The notes under the pieces are model-generated. The model was given only the letters and a program-made list of their open reading frames with translations, searched no databases and was not told the DNA's origin. From positions 19,664 through 38,183 of the forward strand of contig DQHT01000151.1 of the NCBI GenBank assembly GCA_003531115.1: DNA of 18,520 nt, in the 5' to 3' direction. The first letter of the stretch is position 1. Every line of letters begins with the position of its first letter. Shown here in pieces: positions 8,113-13,315 of this stretch. Made by a program: the position numbers and the translations under genes. Origin of the DNA: Bacteroidota bacterium (GTDB taxonomy: Bacteria > Bacteroidota > Bacteroidia > UBA8524).

Positions 8113-8167
8113 GTTGGTTTAGGGATAAACTTTTAGATATAATTGCAGGCCATTTCATCCATTTCAA

Positions 8168-8587
8168 ATGAGAACGAACTTAGTTGGTGCAGAAGGACAA
8201 TTTATGGAAGAATCTTATAGTGAATTCCTTAGCCGGTATCAAGGATTTGGATCGACATTTTATGCGGATTTAAAGGAAAAATGTCCTGATGTTTTTAAAC
8301 ATTTGGAATTCTATACAGTTCGGAGTGTGGAAGAAGACAGCTTTGCCCTATATACCAAAGAGGAAATTTCGTTTGCCATACAATTAGATCCCCTCATGGA
8401 AATAATCTGCTTGTGGAATCATGCTCAACAAATTGAGATAGGACATTGGCATGAGCATCCTGTTGAAGTGGCAATTGCCTACATTAAAACTGAATTTTTA
8501 TTAGAAAGTCAATATTCAGATAGTTCGTTCGCTTCAAGGTTCCTGCGACGGCTACGGCTTATCCTCCCCCGGTTCACCAGGAAGTGA
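8168..8587 (+). CDS. Hypothetical protein, 139 aa
   Basis: I do not recognise this protein. It is soluble and acidic in its main part, with aromatic-rich strands (HLEFYTVRSVEEDSFALYT, EISFAIQLDPLMEIICLW) and the segment IGHWHEHPVEVAIAYI. Small proteins of this look are common among immunity or accessory genes, but nothing here proves such a role. An alternative start is the ATG at 8204. The last 15 or so residues (FASRFLRRLRLILPRFTRK) are basic and unlike the rest. They are encoded by DNA that resembles, in inverted orientation, the 3' end and downstream flank of the tRNA gene nearby. The native C-terminus may thus have been replaced. It stops about 50 bp before a terminator hairpin. Confidence 0.55.
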   Translation: MRTNLVGAEGQFMEESYSEFLSRYQGFGSTFYADLKEKCPDVFKHLEFYTVRSVEEDSFALYTKEEISFAIQLDPLMEIICLWNHAQQIEIGHWHEHPVEVAIAYIKTEFLLESQYSDSSFASRFLRRLRLILPRFTRK

Positions 8588-8594
8588 AAAAGCC
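8559..8594 (+). repeat. Degenerate inverted copy of the tRNA-Ala 3' end and its downstream flank
   Basis: On the plus strand, TTATCCTCC (8559-8567), ACCAGGAAGT (8576-8585) and AAAAAGCC (8587-8594) occur in the same order as on the minus strand at the tRNA-Ala 3' end. There, TTATCCTCC is followed by ACCAGGAAGT and then AAAAAGCC. An 8-bp insert and a 1-base difference separate the blocks. It overlaps the end of the 139-aa gene. Confidence 0.6.
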
Positions 8595-8636
8595 TCTAAA
8601 AACTCAAGTATCAGATCCGGTACCGTTTAAAAACGA

Positions 8637-8670
8637 AAAAAGCCATGACAAATAAATGCCATGGCTTTTT
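8637..8670. terminator. Bidirectional hairpin terminator
   Basis: A perfect 11-bp stem, AAAAAGCCATG (8637-8647) with CATGGCTTTTT (8660-8670), has a 12-base loop. It has A runs on the left and T runs on the right, so it can act on both strands. On the minus strand it ends the tRNA-Ala transcript just after the CCA. On the plus strand it follows the 139-aa gene. Confidence 0.8.
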
Positions 8671-8678
8671 CTACTTCC

Positions 8679-8755
8679 TGGTGGAGGATAACGGAGTCGA
8701 ACCGATGACCTCTTGCATGCCATGCAAGCACTCTAGCCAGCTGAGCTAATCCCCC
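8679..8755 (-). tRNA. tRNA-Ala (anticodon GGC)
   Basis: Read on the minus strand, the gene folds as a complete tRNA. The acceptor arms GGGGGAT and ATCCTCC pair with G3:U70, the alanine identity pair, and the discriminator is A. The D arm is GCTC...GAGT. The anticodon stem CTTGC/GCAAG encloses loop ATGGCAT with anticodon GGC, which reads GCC/GCU codons. The T arm contains GGTTCGACTCC. The CCA end is encoded (8679-8681). The mature body is 8682-8755. Confidence 0.95.
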
Positions 8756-8784
8756 AATATTTTAATCTTCCTTTGGACCATCAT

Positions 8785-8835
8785 TGCCCTGCAAGCGTCC
8801 CGAAGTCCTTTCGGGACCAGCTGAGCTAATCCCCC
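8785..8835 (-). pseudogene. Remnant of a second tRNA-Ala, interrupted in the D loop
   Basis: On the minus strand the first 19 bases of the intact tRNA-Ala (acceptor 5' strand plus D arm to GCTGG, plus-strand 8817-8835) are repeated exactly, 80 bp from the real gene. They are followed by a 21-bp palindrome, then by GCTTGCAGGGCA (8785-8796), which resembles the 5' half of the anticodon arm, GCTTGCATGGCA. The 3' half is not recognisable, so it cannot form a tRNA. Confidence 0.7.
8797..8817. repeat. Palindromic element inside the tRNA-Ala remnant
   Basis: Perfect 8-bp inverted repeat GTCCCGAA (8797-8804) and TTCGGGAC (8810-8817) with a 5-base loop. It sits where the D loop of the duplicated tRNA should be and so looks inserted. 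Confidence 0.75.
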
Positions 8836-9127
8836 TTAAGGGGTGCAAATATAATTATTGTGGGTAATATGGCAAATGAATATTTAGAATGTGAGAGCTT
8901 CAAGTCAGTGCTGGATTATATCGATCCCTTTTCGCTTTTCATTCTCCCGACCCCTTCGTTCATTTGTTTGCCTTCGTTTCGTGGGAAAGTGTGGACTTCG
9001 TGGGACGTCAACAGGGTTCCGGGGGGAGGCCACTGCGGGCAACCTGCACCATTTGCACTATGGTGCGGTCACACTTGTGAAAGAAGCAAGCCAAAACACA
9101 GGTATCCGGTGAAAGTAGACGGTTTTT
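8836..9127. other. Intergenic region with no convincing gene
   Basis: About 290 bp between the tRNA remnant and the toxin gene. Two overlapping plus-strand frames exist (8860-9171 and 8891-9112), but they lack recognisable domains and one runs into the antisense of the toxin gene. One short inverted repeat, GCACCA...TGGTGC, lies near 9046-9066. It may hold remains of a dead gene. Confidence 0.5.
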
Positions 9128-9397
9128 TTAAGGGAATTTCCGGTAAATGTCCTTTCGATGGGCCACAGTGATCAGCCTTATAGTATTGGCGTCAATGTTT
9201 TCATAGCCTAATCTATAAGCTCCAATCTTAATTCTGTAGTAAGACGTAAAGCCGGTAAGTTTTTTGTTATTTCTGAGCTCTTCAATGGCTGCAGCTTTCT
9301 CGAGATCCAAAATCACTTTCTCAATCCTTGAGAGAATGGTTCTGTCCTTGATTTTATTAAGTGATTTTGAGAACGACCTGTCAAATTCAAGGATCAT
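9128..9397 (-). CDS. Type II toxin, RelE/ParE family
   Basis: This 89-residue basic protein has the RelE/ParE fold pattern. An N-terminal strand (MILEFDRSFSKSLNKI) is followed by a helix pair (DRTILSRIEKVILDLEKA), then the strand pair TSYYRIKIGAYRLGYEN, and the closing strand TIRLITVAHRKDIYRKFP. The C-terminal H-R-K-D-I-Y motif and the R-I-K-I-G-x-Y-R segment are typical of RelE-like mRNA interferases of the phylum. These cleave mRNA at the ribosome unless bound by antitoxin; ParE-like gyrase poisoning cannot be ruled out. The start overlaps the antitoxin stop by four bases (9394-9397), the usual antitoxin-first arrangement. Confidence 0.87.
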   Translation of the reverse strand: MILEFDRSFSKSLNKIKDRTILSRIEKVILDLEKAAAIEELRNNKKLTGFTSYYRIKIGAYRLGYENIDANTIRLITVAHRKDIYRKFP

Positions 9398-9591
9398 TTC
9401 TTTTTCAACTTCTTAAAGATCGTTTCCCTTGAAACATTTTCGCCGGTCTTTTCAGCGTCCATTTTCGCGCCCAGGAGCAGGTCTTCGTATTGTTCGTCTT
9501 TAAGACTCATAACACTTGCACCAAGTCGCTCTGCGAGCTCTTTCAGGATTCTGCTGCTCTGATTGTCGGTTGTTATTACGATCGTGCTCAT
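9394..9591 (-). CDS. Antitoxin of the RelE/ParE-type pair
   Basis: The 65-residue antitoxin begins with a short strand, MSTIVITTDNQSSRILKELAERLGASV, consistent with a dimerising DNA-binding N-terminus. It ends in a charged helix (about 28-65, YEDLLLGAKMDAEKTGENVSRETIFKKLKKK) that would wrap the toxin. The same frame is open 48 bp further, to an ATG at 9639. The start at 9591 is preferred because a -7 promoter box lies at 9608-9615, so the transcript would begin after the upstream ATG. Residues from 9591 also give the normal family length. It is coupled to the toxin by a 4-base overlap and probably represses its own promoter. Confidence 0.85.
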   Translation of the reverse strand: MSTIVITTDNQSSRILKELAERLGASVMSLKDEQYEDLLLGAKMDAEKTGENVSRETIFKKLKKK

Positions 9592-9607
9592 TGGGGTGAC
9601 CTTTTTA

Positions 9608-9615
9608 CAAAGATA
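9608..9615 (-). promoter_or_regulatory. Bacteroidota-type -7 box of the toxin-antitoxin operon
   Basis: The minus strand reads TATCTTTG, an exact match to the TAnnTTTG consensus, 16 bp before the antitoxin ATG at 9591. The leader would be about 10 bases and contains AAAAAGGT, a possible weak ribosome site. No clear -33 TTTG was found. Confidence 0.6.
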
Positions 9616-9749
9616 CAAAAATGCTTTTCGAGAACACACCGCTTAGTCCGCCGATCACGTGGCGAGCTAATATACAGTCATCGGGACAAAAAAGTATGCT
9701 TTGGTCGAGTCATGACTTTTCTCCTCTGAAGCAAGAGCGGGGCGAAAAC

Positions 9750-10637
9750 CTAAGGCACCAACACCAGCAGGGATTTTGGGAATACCTTTACTTCCATACG
9801 TTTCCCCATCTCGAACGGTTCTCCGTCACAATGTATAGGTCCTGCTGAGCTACGTTCCAAAACAATGGATTTGCCTGTGTAGGTCTCCAGATATTTTGAT
9901 TGATGTATGCTTTTGTTGAACAGACGTGCCCCAAGGTTTAGAATTTGAATGGGAGAAAAGGGTTTGAGCACAACGACATGAACCAGTCCGTCCTGCACAT
10001 CCGCTTCTGGTGCGATGTAAGCATTGTTGCCATACTGCCCTGCATTGGCAAAGGTGGTTAAAAAAGCATTGACCTCTAGCGGTTTCTCATCCACTACGAG
10101 GTGGTAGCGTTGGGGTTTATAACGACTAAATTCTTTCAGCGTAATTTTAAGATAGGTCCAAAAGCCCCGCGTTTCGCTGGTGGCAAACATTTTTCCGATA
10201 TGCGCATCAAATCCTACCCCGGCGGTACAGAAAAAGTATTTATCGTTAATGCGGCAACTGTCAATAGCTATAATTTTTCCTGTGCTTAGTAATTTGGCCG
10301 CCTCTTTTGCTTTAAGGGGTATGCCCAGGTGTCTGGCCAATCCATTGCCTGACCCTATCGGTATGATGGCCAATGCTACTTCCGTGCCCGTGATGCGACG
10401 TGCTATCTCGTTTACCGTCCCGTCACCTCCAACGGCTACAATGAGGCCCACACCTTCATCCACTACCTTTTTAACAATGCTTTCGATCTCGTCTGGGTGG
10501 TTCCAAAGGTAGATGTTATGCTCCCAGCCGGAAGGTATTTCCTGTTTAATCTGCTTGATAATACCTTGTTTGTTCTTTGTGGATCCTGCTTTAGGGTTTA
10601 CAACAAAGGCTACCTTATTTATTTTTTCAAGTACCAT
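9750..10637 (-). CDS. Lipid kinase, diacylglycerol kinase catalytic-domain family (YegS/BmrU-like)
   Basis: This 295-residue protein is a soluble or membrane-associated lipid kinase that would transfer phosphate from ATP to a lipid hydroxyl, such as diacylglycerol or a sphingoid base. The N-terminus has the nucleotide strand VAFVVNPKAGS (9-19), then the diagnostic GGDGTVNE (70-77) and IPIGSGNGLARHLG (92-105). The C-terminal domain has FANAGQYGNNAYIAPEA and the conserved CDGEPF near residue 274. Length is normal for the family. Its ATG (10635-10637) directly follows the stop of the glycosyltransferase gene with no gap. It is the last gene of a three-gene operon whose other members suggest work on membrane lipid or glycolipid. 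Confidence 0.92.
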   Translation of the reverse strand: MVLEKINKVAFVVNPKAGSTKNKQGIIKQIKQEIPSGWEHNIYLWNHPDEIESIVKKVVDEGVGLIVAVGGDGTVNEIARRITGTEVALAIIPIGSGNGLARHLGIPLKAKEAAKLLSTGKIIAIDSCRINDKYFFCTAGVGFDAHIGKMFATSETRGFWTYLKITLKEFSRYKPQRYHLVVDEKPLEVNAFLTTFANAGQYGNNAYIAPEADVQDGLVHVVVLKPFSPIQILNLGARLFNKSIHQSKYLETYTGKSIVLERSSAGPIHCDGEPFEMGKRMEVKVFPKSLLVLVP

Positions 10638-11504
10638 TCAATTCGTGTTTGCGTAGGCGGCATCGGTGCCGCTGCGTTCGGTAACAGCTTGTATTTCACC
10701 AAGAAATCGATTGGGCAGCATATTGGCCCAGTTCCTGAAATTGTCTGAAGGGATATGGTCCGGAAGGTAGTGCATCAACTTGTCGATTGAGAATGTTGTA
10801 TCGTAAATCCCTGCACCTGCCACCTGCGCATCAATGGCGTTGCACAATTGTTCAAAATGGCCTTCTACAGGTACCAAAAATACAGGTTTTCCAAAATACA
10901 TGGACTCGCATATCGACTCAAAGCCCGCTGTGCTGATAAAGGCCTTACACGCTGCCATCAACTTGAGGAATTTTTGATCGCTGAGGCGATGGAAGGTCAA
11001 TGTGGGGCTATGTCGAAATTCTTCAGGCGCATCTTTTTTATCCCAAAAACAATGGAGTTCCTGCCGGGGGTTTTTCTCATTCCAGCGAATAATTTCCTCA
11101 CTATAGCCGCTATTCACCAGATACACCAAAAAGTAATCGCCTTCGGAAACACGTGCCGAATAAACCTCTTTGCGCAGCAGGGGTGGTATAACGCGAACAC
11201 GTTTATGAGAAGGTAGTTCGTAAAAGGAAAGTGCCAGCCGCTTGCTTGCCCCGTAAGCGGTAAGCCGGGTATAAAATTTAATCGATTTGTTACGCCCGTC
11301 AACAACAAAATTAGGGCTGGCGAAGGGGATTACCGGGGCAGCGATCTTGTCATAAAAAAAGCGGGGTATTTCGCGGTTATTGCTGCATCCTACCATGACC
11401 GAACACACTTCATGACCATTGGCAGTCAGCAAATGGTACATGGATATCGCCTGGGTCATGTGGCCACGGCCTTCGCCCTGTACTACAAAGAGAAATTTTG
11501 CCAT
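10638..11504 (-). CDS. Glycosyltransferase of the MJ1255/MurG-like (GT-B) type, apparently internally shortened
   Basis: The N-terminus MAKFLFVVQGEGRGHMTQAISM (1-22) is the nucleotide-sugar glycosyltransferase GT-B start, with the GxGRGHMTQ loop. The C-terminal half has the donor-binding segment FISTAGFESICESMYFGKPVFLVPVEGHFEQLCNA (about 190-225). The protein should transfer a sugar, possibly to a lipid acceptor. It has 288 residues, while relatives that I recall have about 350-360. The missing part appears to lie near residue 80 (KSIKFYTRLTAYGASKR), where relatives carry a segment with an NFY-like motif and a conserved HQ motif. The frame is intact, so the product could be a shortened, possibly inactive enzyme. 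It starts 2 bp after the phosphoesterase stop and abuts the lipid kinase. Confidence 0.82.
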   Translation of the reverse strand: MAKFLFVVQGEGRGHMTQAISMYHLLTANGHEVCSVMVGCSNNREIPRFFYDKIAAPVIPFASPNFVVDGRNKSIKFYTRLTAYGASKRLALSFYELPSHKRVRVIPPLLRKEVYSARVSEGDYFLVYLVNSGYSEEIIRWNEKNPRQELHCFWDKKDAPEEFRHSPTLTFHRLSDQKFLKLMAACKAFISTAGFESICESMYFGKPVFLVPVEGHFEQLCNAIDAQVAGAGIYDTTFSIDKLMHYLPDHIPSDNFRNWANMLPNRFLGEIQAVTERSGTDAAYANTN

Positions 11505-11506
11505 TT

Positions 11507-12319
11507 TTAAGATGCCTTAGGATGAACCAGTTTATACTCCCTGCTTCTGCTTTCTATTTCTTTTTGCATCCGGTACTCCTTTTCCCATTCCATGTAATGC
11601 ACGACATTCCACTCTCCGTCAAAGGATTCGGTGAGGGCAGTAAGCGATTCCACCCAGTCGCCTGAATTAAGATAGTGGATACCGTCAATGATTTTATTGG
11701 CCGGTTGATGGATATGCCCACATATAATCCCGTCGCAGTTTTTAACTTTTGCTATTTCGCTCAGCTTCTCTTCATAACTACCGATAAACGATACCGCTGA
11801 TTTTATCATTGATTTCATTTTTTGTGAAAGCGAATAATAAGGCAGGCCCTTTTTCTGGCGGCGCTTGTTGTAGTAGCGGTTAATTCGCAGTAGCAGCGTA
11901 TAGCCCACATCGCCCAATTTCGCTATCCACCGCATGTTCGAGGTAATGTGGTCAAACACATCGCCATGTACCACGTAATAGGTTTTATCCCCACATTTAA
12001 TCTCGAGGTCGCGTACGATGGAAAAATTACCAAAGACAAAAGGTACGATCTCATCTAAAAAATCGTCGTGGTTACCGCGGGTGTAGATAATTTCTGTTTT
12101 ACCACTGGCAGCAAGTTTTATCAGCATACTGAAAAGGCGTGTATGCATTTTTTTCCATTTGCCGCCTTTGCGCAATTGCCATCCGTCAATGATATCGCCA
12201 TTCAGGATAAGCGTTTTACAGGAATTGTACTTGAGAAATCGGGTGAGTTCTTTGGCCTTGGAATCTTTTATTCCTAAGTGAACATCTGAGATTACTATTG
12301 TTCGAAACTGCTGTTTCAA
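11507..12319 (-). CDS. LpxH-like metallophosphoesterase (UDP-2,3-diacylglucosamine hydrolase family)
   Basis: This 270-residue calcineurin-like phosphoesterase has all metal motifs: SDVHLG (Asp12, His14), GDIIDGW (Asp42), RGNHDD (Asn83, His84), HGDVFD (His118) and CGHIHQP (His202, His204). The IDGW and GNHDDF variants match the LpxH-like group that hydrolyses UDP-2,3-diacylglucosamine or similar lipid diphosphates at the inner membrane. Whether this copy is the lipid A enzyme or a paralogue cannot be told. The start codon is TTG at 12317-12319. No in-frame ATG lies between it and an upstream stop, and the first motif is at residue 11, so the TTG is needed. It is the first gene of the operon; the next gene begins 2 bp after its stop. 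Confidence 0.88.
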   Translation of the reverse strand: MKQQFRTIVISDVHLGIKDSKAKELTRFLKYNSCKTLILNGDIIDGWQLRKGGKWKKMHTRLFSMLIKLAASGKTEIIYTRGNHDDFLDEIVPFVFGNFSIVRDLEIKCGDKTYYVVHGDVFDHITSNMRWIAKLGDVGYTLLLRINRYYNKRRQKKGLPYYSLSQKMKSMIKSAVSFIGSYEEKLSEIAKVKNCDGIICGHIHQPANKIIDGIHYLNSGDWVESLTALTESFDGEWNVVHYMEWEKEYRMQKEIESRSREYKLVHPKAS

Positions 12320-12328
12320 TTTGCTAAA

Positions 12329-12344
12329 AGGTTTAGCAAACCTA
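12329..12344 (-). promoter_or_regulatory. -7 box TAGGTTTG within a palindrome, before the phosphoesterase operon
   Basis: The minus strand has TAGGTTTG (12337-12344), a match to TAnnTTTG, 17 bp before the TTG start at 12319. It overlaps the palindrome AGGTTT-AGC-AAACCT (12329-12343), which could be an operator or a leader hairpin near the start site. No clear -33 element was seen. Confidence 0.45.
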
Positions 12345-12527
12345 GCCAGGGCGTGTTAGGAAGGTGTTAGGGGAATATTATTCTTTGATGATCTTATTTC
12401 TGAACCAAGCTTCCGGAAAAGGAAGGAAGAGGATGAACGGAACCTGGACGCTGGAAAGTGTGACAGGCTCTCAGAATGAGACCTTTGGTAAGGCCATGGG
12501 TTTAGGTCAAAATTGTGTCGGAGGCAG

Positions 12528-12974
12528 TTATAATTTTTCAAGCAGTCCAATTGTGTCGGCTTTGTAAATGTCAAAATCAACAGTCGTTTGCGTTTTGTGC
12601 AGAAAGTCAATTACCCTTTTATCCATTGGGAAATAAGGAGTTGAAACCTCCGGATCGATATCGATGTATATTACAAAAACCAGTTGAGTCTCCAAGTTTA
12701 ATCTTTGCTTCAGTAAGTTAATTGCTTCTATTTTGGATTCAAATACTCCTACTAAATTTTGAAGGGGTGTTTCAAGATCATAAGCGAAATCGGCCATGAT
12801 TTTGAATTTCCAGGCGGTAGATTTTGGAACAGGATCTTTTTTGATCATGACTGAAGTAGGTTGAATTCCAAGTTCAGTCGAAATTGCTTCGGTATCAAAG
12901 GTATCTGCTCTAAAAGCAAAATAGAGATAGCTCTTCTCTTCACTTCCGCCGTATGTTAATTTTTCGTATGCCAT
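12528..12974 (-). CDS. DUF4279 domain-containing protein
   Basis: The 148-residue protein matches the pattern of DUF4279: an N-terminal strand SYLYFAFRADTFDTEAISTELGI in which aromatic residues precede the F-D-x-E-x-I-S-x-x-L-G-I segment, then QPTSVMIKKDPVPKSTAWKF with the conserved K-G/K-D-P-x-P-K and W, and a C-terminal half with QLVFVIYIDIDPE and VIDFLHKTQTTVDFDIY. The family is uncharacterised. It is often found near secretion or toxin-immunity genes, so an immunity-like role is sometimes suspected; nothing in this window confirms that. The gene stands alone, with non-coding DNA on both sides. The start at 12974 gives a normal family N-terminus. Confidence 0.82.
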   Translation of the reverse strand: MAYEKLTYGGSEEKSYLYFAFRADTFDTEAISTELGIQPTSVMIKKDPVPKSTAWKFKIMADFAYDLETPLQNLVGVFESKIEAINLLKQRLNLETQLVFVIYIDIDPEVSTPYFPMDKRVIDFLHKTQTTVDFDIYKADTIGLLEKL

Positions 12975-13130
12975 TTAAAACGCTGCCCAAATGGGTTATG
13001 TCTGCCATAAATATAGTTCAATCTTTTTAACATGGGAACAAGGCCCTTGAGTCAGGTCAGGCTTTTTGTAGAGGCTGGGTGGAGGGAATGCCTATTTTTT
13101 AAAATTCTGGCAACAGCGAGAGAATCTTCG

Positions 13131-13295
13131 TCATTTTTGAAATTTTCGTTCCACAACCTGACCGATAAAATAAAATGCTAAAATTGGTATAAACATAAAT
13201 TTTGCTGCTTTTTCAAGCATGTCGAATTGATTAAGAAGAATTAAAACCAGTGCTGCCAGAAAGATCACAATAATGTCAAATGTTCTTTTTTTCAT
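13131..13295 (-). CDS. Small two-helix membrane protein, 54 aa, downstream of hsdR
   Basis: A short minus-strand frame starts at ATG 13293-13295 and stops at TGA 13131-13133. It encodes 54 residues with a basic start (MKKRTFD), a hydrophobic helix (about 8-22, IIVIFLAALVLILLN), a short polar link (QFDMLEKAAK) and a second hydrophobic helix (about 33-46, FMFIPILAFYFIG), then a basic tail VERKFQK. The basic ends, two clean helices and the position 20 bp after the hsdR stop on the same strand support a real gene, probably co-transcribed with hsdR. I recognise no family. The charge pattern suggests both ends are in the cytoplasm. It could equally be a housekeeping membrane peptide unrelated to restriction. 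Confidence 0.6.
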   Translation of the reverse strand: MKKRTFDIIVIFLAALVLILLNQFDMLEKAAKFMFIPILAFYFIGQVVERKFQK

Positions 13296-13315
13296 TTCAG
13301 GTTCTGTTTTTGTTA

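Noticed and set aside
8679..8835. An attachment site of an integrated element at tRNA-Ala
   Set aside because: The duplicated part is the 5' end of the tRNA, not the 3' end that integrases normally use. The copies are only 80 bp apart, with no integrase in the window.
8891..9112. A 73-codon plus-strand frame with a protein-like stretch (GEATAGNLHHLHYGAVTLVKEASQ)
   Set aside because: The rest of the frame is low in structure, no family is recognised and a second frame overlaps it. It could be a gene remnant, but support is too weak to call one.
9490..9848. Two plus-strand frames (9490-9729 and 9621-9848) over the antitoxin gene and the spacer
   Set aside because: They are antisense to the antitoxin and the end of the lipid kinase, with no motif or plausible start signal.
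12356..12610. Short frames on both strands in the spacer between the phosphoesterase and DUF4279 genes
   Set aside because: They overlap each other and the DUF4279 end and have random-like composition.
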